A stretch of DNA of 64,000 nucleotides from VRUE01 sp963699225 (GCA_963699225.1 OY969423.1:1488001-1552000); one strand, 5' to 3'; positions 15,438 to 26,359 are shown, counted from the first letter of the stretch. The notes: generated by a model from the sequence alone, not told the origin. Numbers and translations are program-made.

Positions 15438-16988
15438 TCAGCCCGAGCTGATGCCGTCCAGGAGTACCCCGTTAGTGCGGAAGCCAAGCGGGGCTTCGCG
15501 GATCGTGCGCAGCCGCAACGGCATCAGCTCCGGGCCGGGCGTGGCAAAGCGGCGCACGTAGAGCCGCCCGACACGCTCGTAACCGACTTCGCGGAAGCCG
15601 GGACCGAGCAGGCGGGCCGCTGGTGCCGGCGCCTTGCCGTCGGAGATGAAATCGATTTCGCCCACCCACCAGCGGAAGCCATCGGATGGCTGAACCTGGA
15701 TCGATCCGGTCGAGAGGTAGTAGCGCAGCGAGGCCTCGCCCAGCTTCCAGGTGACCATCGCCCGCGGCACCGTCGGTTCGCCGATCGCGCCGGCGACCGC
15801 GTCCCAGTCGGGCCGCTGCAGGGCCGGCGAGACGCTCGCCCAGATCGAGAAGCCGAGCGAGTAGGCGACCAGCAGTCCGGCGAGCACGGTGCCGCTGCGG
15901 CGGGCGCCGCGCAAGGTGAAGCCGACCGCCAGCGCAACCAGCAATGGCACCAGCGCCGGCATCAGGTTGCGGGCGAGGACGTAGTCCTTGCTCGAGTCGA
16001 GCAGGCCGATCACCAGCGGGACGACGACGGTGACCGCGGCCAGCGCCAGCGGAATGCCGGCGGCGCGGCGCTCGGCTCGCTCACCGCGAGCGAAGGCGAG
16101 CCAGACCCCAGCGATCGCGATCAGGCCAGGCGCGACCGCCAGCAGCGGGTGCTCGGGCTGGGCGATGATGTCGCCGGTCTCGCCCAGGGCGAAGGTCAGA
16201 CCCGTCTCCCAGAGCCGGTGCCAGAGACTGAAGTTGCTGATCCATTCGGCGTGGGCAAAGGACGACTGGTGGAGCAGCAGCGGCGCCAGCAGCAGCCCCG
16301 CGGCGGCGACGATCCAGATGCCGGGGAAGGCGCCTCCCGCTTCCCTGCCGCGGCGGCGCAACAGCCAGAGCGCCTCGGCGGCGATTGGAAAGGCAGCGAA
16401 GTAGTGGGTGCCAAGGGCGAGCGCCGAGGCGATCCCCCAGGCGATCGAGTCGCGCCTGCGTCCGCGATCGAGCGCGCGGACGAAGTAGAGCAGCGAGAGC
16501 GCGGTAAGCAGGACGAAAAGGGCGTAGGCGCGGGCCTCCTGCGAGTACCAGAGCAGCATCGGGTTGACCGCGACAAGGGCTGCGGCGACGATCCCGGCGC
16601 GCCGGCTGCTCAGCTCAGCGCCGAGCAGGTAGGCGACCGGCACCGTGGCGACTCCGGCAACGGCCGAGACCGTGCGCAGGCCGAACTCGCCGGTCCCGGT
16701 CAGCTGGGTCCAGGCCCAGGCGACCGCGTAGTAGAGCGGCGGTGCCGACTCGCTGAAGCCGACCGCGTCCATCGCATGCCAGAAGCCGTCGCGCAGGATG
16801 CGGCTGGCGGTGACGATCTCGTCGTGGTGATAGCTCTGCACCCCGAGCGTGGCAAAGCGCAGTATCCCTGCGAGGACGGTGAGGCCGGCGACGATCCAGA
16901 AGGTGCGGGAGCGAGCCCGCACGAGCTCGCCAATCGAATCCAGATAGGTCGAAATGCTGCCTCTGCGCAGCGCCCCGGCGGCCTCCAT
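15438..16988 (-). CDS. Membrane glycosyltransferase, GT39/PMT (ArnT-like) type
   Basis: 516 residues. After the first membrane helix the protein has QSYHHDEIVTASRILRDGFW, with the Asp-Glu pair that GT-C fold enzymes use to hold the metal or lipid-phosphate sugar. About ten to twelve hydrophobic helices follow, including GAELSSRRAGIVAAALVAVNPMLLWYSQEARAYAL, a family signature. The C-terminal ~110 residues are a soluble extracytoplasmic domain. Such enzymes move a sugar from a polyprenyl-phosphate donor to a protein or lipid outside the membrane. Donor and acceptor are unknown. It is monocistronic. Confidence 0.85.
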   Translation of the reverse strand: MEAAGALRRGSISTYLDSIGELVRARSRTFWIVAGLTVLAGILRFATLGVQSYHHDEIVTASRILRDGFWHAMDAVGFSESAPPLYYAVAWAWTQLTGTGEFGLRTVSAVAGVATVPVAYLLGAELSSRRAGIVAAALVAVNPMLLWYSQEARAYALFVLLTALSLLYFVRALDRGRRRDSIAWGIASALALGTHYFAAFPIAAEALWLLRRRGREAGGAFPGIWIVAAAGLLLAPLLLHQSSFAHAEWISNFSLWHRLWETGLTFALGETGDIIAQPEHPLLAVAPGLIAIAGVWLAFARGERAERRAAGIPLALAAVTVVVPLVIGLLDSSKDYVLARNLMPALVPLLVALAVGFTLRGARRSGTVLAGLLVAYSLGFSIWASVSPALQRPDWDAVAGAIGEPTVPRAMVTWKLGEASLRYYLSTGSIQVQPSDGFRWWVGEIDFISDGKAPAPAARLLGPGFREVGYERVGRLYVRRFATPGPELMPLRLRTIREAPLGFRTNGVLLDGISSG

Positions 16989-17060
16989 CAGACGGCTGAC
17001 TCCTGGGCCGCGTGCACCTGGGGGCGCGCGTGGCCAAGCAGATCAAGGACGCAGGGTGCA

Positions 17061-17081
17061 GCCTTTGGTGGTGCCAAAGGC
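17061..17081 (-). terminator. Hairpin downstream of lon
   Basis: GCCTTTGG and CCAAAGGC form an 8-bp stem with a 5-nt loop, 75 bp past the lon stop on its downstream side. No U tract follows, so confidence is moderate. Confidence 0.4.
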
Positions 17082-17155
17082 AAACCCGAGGACGCAGAGA
17101 TGCGCCGCGCCACGTGCGTCATCCAGGTGTGCGGGGTGCAGGGGTCAACCGTCTA

Positions 17156-19545
<2,390 letters not shown>

Positions 19546-19546
<1 letters not shown>

Positions 19547-19941
19547 CACTCCCTCCCGATCGGGATCCGGCGGGTCGTCTCGGAGGGATCGCGCAGCGGC
19601 AGCTCGATCCGCAGGACGCCGTCTTCGTAGGTCGCCGTGGCGCGCTCAGCGTCGACGTCCACCTGCAGCTCGACCACGCGGCGGAAAGGGCCGGAGGGAA
19701 TCTCAACCTGCTGGTAGACCCTCCCCTCGGTCTCCTGCACCTGCCGCTCGCCGACTATCGCCAGCTGCCTGGTGCCGACCTCGATCCCAACCTCGTCGAG
19801 CTCAACACCTGCCAGGTCAACCTTTACGACCGCCCGCTGCGGATCGCCGCAGTAGTAGACGTCCACGTTCGGGGTAAACCCCCTGCTCCTGCGACTGACG
19901 TAAGTAGTCCGCGCCCACGCATAAAGATCCCGCTCCGGCAT
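19546..19941 (-). CDS. Hsp20/alpha-crystallin small heat-shock protein
   Basis: 131 residues. The alpha-crystallin domain fills most of the chain: PNVDVYYCGDPQRAVVKVDLAGVELDEVGIEVGTRQLAIVGERQ, then GPFRRVVELQVDVDAERATATYEDGVLRIELPL. The A-x-x-x-n-G-v-L motif is present as ATYEDGVLRI. The C-terminal tail TTRRIPIGRE contains the I-x-I anchor used in oligomer assembly. It holds unfolding proteins, here probably feeding Lon, to which it is translationally coupled. I searched the upstream ~60 bp for an HspR HAIR site (CTTGAGT-N7-ACTCAAG) and did not find one. Confidence 0.93.
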
Positions 19942-19974
19942 CAGCGGAACATTAGCCCGCCGCGCTGCGCGCGG

Positions 19975-20163
19975 TCAGGCTGTTTGAGGCTGAGAGGCCC
20001 AGCGCGGGGGGCGCATCAGCAAAACGGGCTGCCGAGGCGGCACCAGGCCCTCGGGCCGGTTCGGCCTGAAGGTCGTGCAAGGCTCATCGAGCTCGAGCGC
20101 GCAAAGCAAGTTCTTGCGGAAGTAACAGTCGTCGCAGGTCGGCGGTTTGGGCTTGCGCGGCAC
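19975..20163 (-). CDS. Small Cys-rich protein, possible zinc knuckle
   Basis: 62 residues. The N-terminal half is TCDDCYFRKNLLCALELDEPC: C-x2-C-x8-C-x8-C, a spacing suitable for one zinc ion or an iron-sulfur site. The remainder is Pro/Arg-rich (FRPNRPEGLVPPRQPVLLMRPP). I cannot name the family. The four regularly spaced Cys in a short frame free of interruptions argue that it is real. It lies 33 bp upstream of hsp20 in the same direction and might share its transcript, but a GC-rich hairpin (CCGCGC/GCGCGG near 19960) sits between them. Confidence 0.6.
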   Translation of the reverse strand: MPRKPKPPTCDDCYFRKNLLCALELDEPCTTFRPNRPEGLVPPRQPVLLMRPPRWASQPQTA

Positions 20164-20300
20164 AGCGGCGATATTGCCATCGCCGTGACTCTTCCGTGAG
20201 CCTCAATTCCGCAAAGCGCAACGTTCTTGACACAGTCTCGTCACAGGTTCCCCGCGTCTTGCGGGAGCCGGCGACGCCCGCCGCTACCATTCGGCCCTGG

Positions 20301-20927
20301 ATGGAGTCTTCCAGCAGGACCAACAAGCTCGCCGCCTCGCCGCAGCTGTTCGAGAGCGACTTCCTCAACTTCTTCTCGCGGGTGCACCCCTCGGTCCCGG
20401 CGATCGTCTTCGTGCCCGTGGTGATCGCCGGCGAGTGGCTCGGCGCCAGCCACGGCTACGCGGCCTGGCAGCTGCTCCTGCTCAGCCTCGCCGGGATCGG
20501 CATCTGGACCCTGACCGAGTACTGGCTGCACCGCCTCGTCTTCCACTGGCAGCCCGACAACGCCTTCGGGCGGCGGATGCACTTCATCATCCACGGCATC
20601 CACCACGACCATCCCAACGACAAGCTGCGACTGGTCATGCCCCCCGCCGTGGCGATCCCCCTGGCGGCGCTCTTCTACTTCGCCTTCACGCTGATCTTTG
20701 GCATGCCGGCCACCTATCCGCTCTTCGCCGGCTTCATCCTCGGCTACCTCTTCTACGACTACACGCACTACTACGTGCACCACTTCGTCCCCAAGTCCGA
20801 CTTCGGCAAGCGGCTGCGCGAGCAGCACATGCGCCACCACTTCCAGGACCACCGCTACGGCTACGGCGTCTCCTCGCCGATCTGGGACGTGGTCTTCCGC
20901 ACCCTGCCGCGCAAGCGCAACCGCTAG
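20301..20927 (+). CDS. Fatty acid hydroxylase/sterol desaturase superfamily protein
   Basis: 208 residues from the ATG at 20301. Membrane helices surround the eight-His di-iron signature: HRLVFH (about 67-72), HFIIHGIHHDHP, then HYYVHHF and HMRHHFQDH. These fit the HX3-4H / HX2-3HH pattern of membrane fatty-acid 2-hydroxylases and related C-4 sterol oxidases. The compact size resembles FA2H-type hydroxylases. It inserts a hydroxyl, with O2 and an electron donor, into a lipid acyl chain; substrate is not readable. A PucR gene fragment abuts the stop codon, showing that the downstream DNA has been rearranged. Confidence 0.88.
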   Translation: MESSSRTNKLAASPQLFESDFLNFFSRVHPSVPAIVFVPVVIAGEWLGASHGYAAWQLLLLSLAGIGIWTLTEYWLHRLVFHWQPDNAFGRRMHFIIHGIHHDHPNDKLRLVMPPAVAIPLAALFYFAFTLIFGMPATYPLFAGFILGYLFYDYTHYYVHHFVPKSDFGKRLREQHMRHHFQDHRYGYGVSSPIWDVVFRTLPRKRNR

Positions 20928-20933
20928 CCCTGG

Positions 20934-21050
20934 CAGGCGGGCAACTCGGTAGCGAGCCGTTTGCGGATGAACGTGCAGCTCGGCGGCCATCTCCACCGAG
21001 TTGCCGCGCTGGCGCAGGAAGGCGAGCGCGGTCTCGCGCATCCGCTCGCG
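20934..21050 (-). pseudogene. Fragment of a PucR/CdaR-type regulator (C-terminal HTH only)
   Basis: Read on the minus strand, 39 residues match the PucR C-terminal helix-turn-helix: ETALAFLRQRGNSVEMAAELHVHPQTARYRVARL, where H-P-Q-T-x-RYR-x-x-RL is the hallmark. The rest of a PucR protein (usually 300-500 residues) is absent on both sides. The fragment is bounded by the hydroxylase stop and by the start of the decayed desaturase. Confidence 0.65.
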
Positions 21051-21054
21051 AGCG

Positions 21055-21672
21055 GTCGTGGTGGCGGACCATCGCAAGCATCACGCGCACACGGACAGTG
21101 AAGGCGACCCACACAGCCCCACGTGGGTCGGCACACCGGCCTGCGTGGCGTCGCGGGCGGGCTCTGGCACGCGCACGCCGGTTGGCTGATGTCAACCCAA
21201 GGGCGTGCGGACTGGAAGCGCTACGCAGCCGACCTCAATGAGGATCGAGGCATGCGGGTGATCCCGCCAGTTTGTCCCCCTCGCACTGCTCACTCTCCTA
21301 CTGCCGACTCTCGCCGGCTACATCGCCACCGGCACCCTGGCCGGCGCGGCCACGGGTTTGCTCTGGGGAGGACTGGTCCGCGTTTTCTTCGTGCATCACG
21401 TGACCTGGAGCGTCAACTCGGTATGCCACTACTTTGGTACGCGGAGGTTTTCCACGGATGATCACTCGACCAATGTCTTCTGGCTCGCCCTACCCTCCCT
21501 GGGCGAGTCCTGGCATCACAATCACCACGCCTTCCCCCGCTCCGCGGTCCACGGACTGCAACGCTGGGAGGTCGACCCCTCTGCACTGATAATTGCAGCC
21601 CTGGAGCGGGTTGGATTGGCCTGGAATGTGGTGCGCATCTCACCTGAGCGACAGGCACAGCGCACTGCTTGA
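21055..21672 (+). pseudogene. Acyl-CoA/acyl-lipid desaturase remnant with two frameshifts and no N-terminus
   Basis: Three adjacent frames together spell the C-terminal two thirds of a membrane desaturase. Frame A from 21055: VVVADHRKHHAHTDSEGDPH, with the HxxHH box. Frame B from about 21120: GLRGVAGGLWHAHAGWL and DWKRYAADLNEDRGMRVI. Frame C from about 21264: QFVPLALLTLLLPTLAGYI through NSVCHYFGTRRF and SLGESWHHNHHAFPRSA, with the last His box. A one-base loss in the C run near 21117-21120 and a one-base gain near 21264 would explain the shifts. The first His box (HxxxxH) and N-terminal helices are missing. Clearly broken. Confidence 0.85.
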
Positions 21673-21707
21673 AATCACCCTCGACTGGGTAGCTTCATCC
21701 AAATGGC

Positions 21708-21762
21708 CAGAGTGACAGATGCGAATTTGACTATACGAATACTCACTGTCACTGTCACTCTG
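21708..21762. promoter_or_regulatory. 11-bp inverted repeat upstream of the AT-hook gene
   Basis: CAGAGTGACAG (21708-21718) and CTGTCACTCTG (21752-21762) are perfect inverted copies separated by an AT-rich 33 bp containing TTGACTATACGAAT. They lie about 65-115 bp upstream of the start at 21825. A regulator site or promoter region is plausible; no other gene lies between 21673 and 21824. Confidence 0.4.
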
Positions 21763-21824
21763 CCACACTCCGCAGCAGCTGACGACCCGCTCGGCCATAG
21801 CGCTTGCGGGATGAAAGGAAGGAA

Positions 21825-22250
21825 ATGCCCAGCACCAGCAACGTACTCGACGAGGCTCTAGACCTGGTCAAGAAAAGGCTCGCGGAGCTCGACGAGGAGC
21901 GCAAGCGCCTCGAGCGTGCGCTCGCCGAGCTTGGTGGCACGGTCACACGTCGTCCCGGTCGGCCCCCCGGCTCCGGACGCGGCCCCGGTCGCCCTCGCAA
22001 AAACGCAGCTCCGGCACCAGCCGCAGGAACAACTACTGCGACTGCGCCACGTAAACGCCGTCGCCGTCGCCGCGGTGGCACTCGCGCCGACCAGGCAGTT
22101 GCCTTGGTCGAGCAGAACCCCGGCATCTCCGCATCTGAGATCGCCAAAACGATGAAAATCAAACCGAATTACCTGTACAGGGTTCTCGGCGAAATGGAGA
22201 AAGAGGGCCGCGTCACCAAGAAGGGACGCGAGTACCACCCAGGTAAATAG
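21825..22250 (+). CDS. Coiled-coil, AT-hook, winged-helix protein (nucleoid-associated-like)
   Basis: 141 residues from ATG 21825, fixed by AAAGGAAGGAA. Three parts are visible. Residues 6-38 form a charged coiled coil (EALDLVKKRLAELDEERKRL). Residues 42-60 hold two AT-hook cores, PGRPP and GPGRPRK, that would insert into the minor groove of AT tracts. After an Ala/Thr/Arg linker, residues 85-141 are a winged helix (ADQAVALVEQNPGISASEIA ... NYLYRVLGEMEKEGRVTKKG). This suggests an oligomerising architectural DNA-binding protein, analogous in layout but not in sequence to Lsr2 or H-NS. It has its own terminator. Confidence 0.75.
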   Translation: MPSTSNVLDEALDLVKKRLAELDEERKRLERALAELGGTVTRRPGRPPGSGRGPGRPRKNAAPAPAAGTTTATAPRKRRRRRRGGTRADQAVALVEQNPGISASEIAKTMKIKPNYLYRVLGEMEKEGRVTKKGREYHPGK

Positions 22251-22277
22251 CGCCTGAGACTTCTCGCTTTGCTGAAC

Positions 22278-22307
22278 AAAGCCGGCCCCAAATGGGGCCG
22301 GCTTTTT
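22278..22307. terminator. Rho-independent terminator shared by convergent genes
   Basis: A 9-bp GC stem (GCCGGCCCC / GGGGCCGGC) with an AAAT loop, an A run on one side and TTTTT on the other. It lies between the AT-hook gene stop (22250) and the mdh stop (22322) and can serve both strands. Confidence 0.85.
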
Positions 22308-22321
22308 CATTGGGTGACTAC

Positions 22322-23308
22322 TTAGAGCAGACCAAGCTGGCTGACCGCGTCGCGCTCCTCGCGCAGCTCGGCCGCGCTGGCGTCGATCCGGGGGCGTGAG
22401 AACTCAGGAACCTCAACCCCCTCGACAATCGACCACTCGCCACCGCTGCAGGCACAGGGGAAACCGGCGACGATTCCCTCCTCGACGCCGTAGGAGCCGT
22501 CCGCAGGCACACCCATTGAGACCCAGTCACCCTCGGGGGTGCCGAGCACCCAGTCGTGGACGTGGTCGATCGCAGCATTGGCGGCTGAGGCGGCACTGGA
22601 CGCCCCGCGTGCCTCGATGATCGCGGCGCCGCGTTTGGCAACTCGCGGGATGAACTCATCGGCAATCCACGCCTCGTCGTCAACCGCATCCCAGGCGCTC
22701 TCACCATTGACCTTGGCGTTGACGAGATCCGGGTACTGAGTCGTCGAGTGATTGCCCCAAACCGTCATGTTGGTGACGTCGGAGACTTGCTTACCCAGCT
22801 TGTTGGCAACCTGGGCAATAGCGCGGTTGTGGTCCAGGCGCATCATCGCGGTGAAACGCTCCCGGGGCACACCATCGGCGTTTGACATTGCGATCAAGCA
22901 GTTGGTGTTGGCAGGGTTGCCAACGACGAGGATTCGAACGTCGTCGGCGGCGCCGGCCGCGATCGCTTCACCCTGCGGCTTGAAGATCCCGCCATTGGCC
23001 TGGAGCAGATCGGAGCGCTCCATGCCCGGACCGCGCGGGCGGGCACCGACGAGCAGGCCGACGTTGCAGCCGTCAAACGCCTGCTTTGGGTCATCGAAGA
23101 TGTCGATCCGGCTCAACAGGGGAAAGGCGCAATCGTCGAGCTCCATCGCAGTTCCCTCGGCGGCCTTCACCGCATCGGGGATCTCCAACAGACTCAACTC
23201 CACCGGCGTGTCGGGGCCGAGCATCTGGCCGCTGGCGATACGGAAGAGGAGTGCGTAGCCGATCTGGCCGGCAGCACCGGTCACGGTGACTTTCACAGGG
23301 GTGCTCAC
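22322..23308 (-). CDS. mdh: Malate dehydrogenase
   Basis: 328 residues, GTG start. It oxidises malate to oxaloacetate with NAD+. The N-terminal Rossmann motif is VTVTGAAGQIGYALLFRIASG. The acidic residue ending strand 2 lies in LLEIPDA. The substrate loop is GARPRGPGMERSDLL with the Arg residues of malate dehydrogenases, not the Gln of lactate dehydrogenases. The catalytic His is in VWGNHSTTQYPD. The length matches the cytosolic-type bacterial MDH. icd follows 37 bp upstream in the same direction, so the two TCA enzymes are probably one transcript reading icd then mdh. Confidence 0.95.
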   Translation of the reverse strand: MSTPVKVTVTGAAGQIGYALLFRIASGQMLGPDTPVELSLLEIPDAVKAAEGTAMELDDCAFPLLSRIDIFDDPKQAFDGCNVGLLVGARPRGPGMERSDLLQANGGIFKPQGEAIAAGAADDVRILVVGNPANTNCLIAMSNADGVPRERFTAMMRLDHNRAIAQVANKLGKQVSDVTNMTVWGNHSTTQYPDLVNAKVNGESAWDAVDDEAWIADEFIPRVAKRGAAIIEARGASSAASAANAAIDHVHDWVLGTPEGDWVSMGVPADGSYGVEEGIVAGFPCACSGGEWSIVEGVEVPEFSRPRIDASAAELREERDAVSQLGLL

Positions 23309-23345
23309 AGAGTCTCTATCTCCTGGATTCGTAGTTTTTGAAGAG

Positions 23346-24560
23346 CTAGGCCATTGCCCGCTGCAGGGCCTCGTCGATCGAACCGAGGAACTCCTGCGTT
23401 GTCTGGAACTCCTGGTCGGGGCCGACGAGCAGGGCGAGGTCTTTGGTCATCTTCCCGGCTTCCACCGTTTCGATGCAGACGCGCTCCAGGGTCTCGGCGA
23501 ACTCGGAGACCGCGGGGGTGTCGTCGAGCCGGCCGCGGGCGGCGAGGCCACGCGTCCAGGCGAAGATCGAGGCAATCGGGTTGGTCGAGGTCGGCTTGCC
23601 CTGCTGGTGCTGGCGGTAGTGGCGGGTGACGGTGCCGTGCGCGGCCTCCGCCTCGACCGTCTTGCCGTCGGGACTCATCAGGACGCTGGTCATCAGGCCG
23701 AGCGAGCCGAAGCCCTGGGCAACAGTGTCGGACTGAACGTCGCCGTCGTAGTTCTTACAGGCCCAGACGTAACCGCCTTCCCACTTCAGCGCTGCCGCGA
23801 CCATGTCGTCGATTAGCCGGTGTTCGTAGGTGATCCCGGCGGTCTCGAAGTCGGCCCTGAACTCGCTCTCATACACCTCGGCAAAGAGGTCCTTGAAGCG
23901 GCCGTCATAGCGCTTCAGGATCGTGTTCTTGGTCGAGAGGTAGACCGGATATTTGCGGTCGAGGCCGTAGCGCATCGAGGCCCGGGCGAAGTCGCGAATC
24001 GAGTCGTCGAGGTTGTACATCGCCATCGCGATGCCGCCGCCGGGGAAGTCGTAGACATCGAGCTCGACCGGCTCGCTGCCGTCTTTGGGGGTATAGGTGA
24101 GAGTCAGTGTGCCCTCGCCTGGCACGACCATGTCGGTGGCGCGGTACTGATCGCCGAAGGCGTGACGACCGATCACGATCGGCTTGGTCCAGCCCGGCAC
24201 CAGTCGCGGAATGTTCGAGATCACGATCGGCTCGCGGAAGATGACCCCGCCGAGGATGTTGCGGATCGTGCCGTTCGGCGAGCGGTACATGTCGGCGAGG
24301 CCGAACTCCTCGACCCGGGCCTCGTCGGGGGTGATCGTCGCGCACTTGACGCCGACGCCGTGCTGCTTGATCGCGTTGGCCGCGTCGACGGTGATCTGGT
24401 CGCGGCTGGCATCGCGGCTCTCGATGCCGAGATCGAAATAGACAAGCTCGAGGTCGAGGTAGGGCAGGATCAGCTGCTCTTTGATGAAGGACCAGATGAT
24501 CCGGGTCATCTCGTCGCCGTCGAGCTCGACGATCGGGTTCTTCACGGAGATTTTCGCCAC
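23346..24560 (-). CDS. icd: NADP-dependent isocitrate dehydrogenase
   Basis: 404 residues, GTG start. It is the dimeric eukaryote-like (IDH type II) form, recognised from VELDGDEMTRIIW at the N-terminus, CATITPDEARVEEFGL, and SPNGTIRNILGGVIFREPI, where Ser binds isocitrate. Metal and substrate residues continue in LIDDMVAAALKWEGGYVWACKNYDGDVQSD, and AHGTVTRHYRQHQQG binds NADP. It makes 2-oxoglutarate, CO2 and NADPH in the cytoplasm. It sits directly upstream of mdh and is divergent from the aidB-like gene, with 40 bp between starts. Confidence 0.95.
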   Translation of the reverse strand: MAKISVKNPIVELDGDEMTRIIWSFIKEQLILPYLDLELVYFDLGIESRDASRDQITVDAANAIKQHGVGVKCATITPDEARVEEFGLADMYRSPNGTIRNILGGVIFREPIVISNIPRLVPGWTKPIVIGRHAFGDQYRATDMVVPGEGTLTLTYTPKDGSEPVELDVYDFPGGGIAMAMYNLDDSIRDFARASMRYGLDRKYPVYLSTKNTILKRYDGRFKDLFAEVYESEFRADFETAGITYEHRLIDDMVAAALKWEGGYVWACKNYDGDVQSDTVAQGFGSLGLMTSVLMSPDGKTVEAEAAHGTVTRHYRQHQQGKPTSTNPIASIFAWTRGLAARGRLDDTPAVSEFAETLERVCIETVEAGKMTKDLALLVGPDQEFQTTQEFLGSIDEALQRAMA

Positions 24561-24600
24561 GCGGCGGCGATGCTACCGATGGACTGGCACAATCAGGTCA

Positions 24601-26271
24601 ATGGCCACCGTCGAGCGCCGCAGCTCCGCCACTCACGAGGTCTTCAACCAGGCCTCACCGCTGGAGGACTACAACCCGTTCGATGCCGACCGGCCGCTGC
24701 GCGAGGCCTTGGTGCGCGAGGGCGGCGGTTGGGCCGAGGACCGGGCCCGCGAGCTCGGCGCGATCGCCGGCTCGGCGCAAACGATCCGCTGGGGTTTCGA
24801 GGCCAACGAAAAGAAGCCTCAGCTGAAGACCCACGACCGCTTCGGCCACCGCATCGACGAGGTCGAGTTCGACAGCTCCTGGCACGAGCTGATGCGGATC
24901 GGCTCCAGCCACGGTCTGCACGCGATGCCCTGGCGCGAGCCGGGCGTCGGCGCCCACGTAGCCCGGGCGACGATGTTCATGCTGCTGATGCAGGCCGAGA
25001 GCGGCGTCGGCTGCCCGCTCTCGATGACCTACTCAGCGATCCCGGCGCTGCGCCAGCAGCCCGAGCTCGCCGCCGAGTGGGAGGAGCGCTTCCTCTCGCT
25101 CGACTACGACGAGCGTTCGCTGCCGGCCGATCGCAAGAGCGGCGCCCTCTGCGGGATGGCGATGACCGAGAAGCAGGGCGGCTCCGATGTGCGCGCCAAC
25201 ACCACCGTGGCGACGCCGCTGAACGGCGGTGGCGCCGGGGCCGAGTACGAGCTGGTTGGCCACAAGTGGTTCTGCTCGGCGCCGATGTGCGATGCCTTCC
25301 TCGTCCTCGCCCAGACCGACTCCGGCGTCTCCTGCTTTTTGATGCCGCGCTGGACCCCCGACGGCGAGCGCAACGCCTTCCAGATCCAGCGGCTCAAGGA
25401 CAAGCTCGGCAACCGCTCCAATGCCTCCTCGGAGCTCGAGTTCCGCGGCGCCTGGGCGCGCATGGTCGGCGAGGAGGGCCGCGGCGTGCCGACGATCATC
25501 GAGATGGTCAACCACACCCGCCTCGATTGCGTGATCGGCGCCGCCACCGGCTACCGAGCCGGCGTCGTGCAGGCGATCAACCACACCGAACACCGGGCGG
25601 CCTTTGGCAAGGACCTGATCGACCAGCCGCTGATGCAAAACGTGCTCGCCGACCTCGCGGTCGAGTCCGAAGCCGCCACGATCGCGGCGATGCGCCTCGC
25701 CCGTGCCTACGACGAGGTCGCCGCCGGCGACGAGGACGCCGCCAACTTCCGCCGCCTCGCCAACGCCGTTCTCAAGTACTGGATGTGCAAGCGCCAGCCC
25801 TCCCACGCGGTCGAGTGCCTCGAGTGCTTCGGAGGAAATGGCTACGTCGAGGAGTCGGGAATGCCCCGCCTCTATAGGGAGGCCCCCCTAGCTTCAATCT
25901 GGGAGGGCTCCGGCAACGTCCAGTGCCTCGACGTCCTCCGCGCGATGGTGAAGAGCCCAGCCTCTGTCGAGGCCTTCTTCGCCGAGGTCATGGAGGGCGC
26001 CGGGGCCGAACCCAAACTCGATGCCTACGTCTCCTCCCTGCGCGATGAAATCCCCGGAGACATCGAGACGATCGAGCTTCGCGCCCGCCGCATCGTCGAG
26101 AAGATGGCAGTAGCTCTACAAGCTTCCCTGCTCGTTCGCTACGGGAACCCGGCTGTCGCCGACGCCTTCTGCGCCTCCCGCCTCTCCGGCGACTGGGGCA
26201 ATGCTTTCGGAACCCTCCCCGCCGGCACGAACTTCAGCTCAATAATCGAGCGCCACCGGCCGCGGGCCTAA
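24601..26271 (+). CDS. aidB: AidB-like acyl-CoA dehydrogenase
   Basis: 556 residues from ATG 24601. It follows E. coli AidB closely in order and length: THEVFNQASPLEDYNPF at the N-terminus, CPLSMTYSAIPAL, MAMTEKQGGSDVRANTT (FAD contact), GHKWFCSAPMCDAFLVLAQT, LKDKLGNRSNASSELEF, FGKDLIDQPLMQNVLADLA and the terminal LYREAPLASIWEGSGNVQCLDVLR. AidB binds FAD and DNA and is induced in the alkylation response in E. coli; its reaction is unsettled, with weak isovaleryl-CoA dehydrogenase activity. Adaptive-response neighbours (ada, alkA) are absent here, so the role could be ordinary acyl-CoA oxidation. Confidence 0.9.
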   Translation: MATVERRSSATHEVFNQASPLEDYNPFDADRPLREALVREGGGWAEDRARELGAIAGSAQTIRWGFEANEKKPQLKTHDRFGHRIDEVEFDSSWHELMRIGSSHGLHAMPWREPGVGAHVARATMFMLLMQAESGVGCPLSMTYSAIPALRQQPELAAEWEERFLSLDYDERSLPADRKSGALCGMAMTEKQGGSDVRANTTVATPLNGGGAGAEYELVGHKWFCSAPMCDAFLVLAQTDSGVSCFLMPRWTPDGERNAFQIQRLKDKLGNRSNASSELEFRGAWARMVGEEGRGVPTIIEMVNHTRLDCVIGAATGYRAGVVQAINHTEHRAAFGKDLIDQPLMQNVLADLAVESEAATIAAMRLARAYDEVAAGDEDAANFRRLANAVLKYWMCKRQPSHAVECLECFGGNGYVEESGMPRLYREAPLASIWEGSGNVQCLDVLRAMVKSPASVEAFFAEVMEGAGAEPKLDAYVSSLRDEIPGDIETIELRARRIVEKMAVALQASLLVRYGNPAVADAFCASRLSGDWGNAFGTLPAGTNFSSIIERHRPRA

Positions 26272-26293
26272 GCTTCCGGACTTCTTGCGAGCC

Positions 26294-26359
26294 GAGCCGC
26301 CGGGGACTCCTTCCCAGGCCGCTTCGCGGGAGTTCCTGGGAAGGAGTCCCCGGCGGCTC
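26294..26359. repeat. 25-bp perfect-stem hairpin with GCTTCGCG...GAGT apex
   Basis: Arms 26294-26318 and 26335-26359 are perfect complements (starting GAGCCGCCGGGGACTCC). The 16-nt apex CCGCTTCGCGGGAGTT folds a 4-bp mini-hairpin and leaves GAGTT. It lies between two convergent genes and its right end includes part of the S2P stop codon. It may terminate both transcripts, but the stem is much longer than termination needs, and the same architecture recurs at 32641 and 53645. Confidence 0.8.

Noticed and set aside
19942..20010. HspR/HAIR operator upstream of hsp20-lon
   Set aside because: Looked for CTTGAGT-N7-ACTCAAG and found no match; only a short GC hairpin is present.
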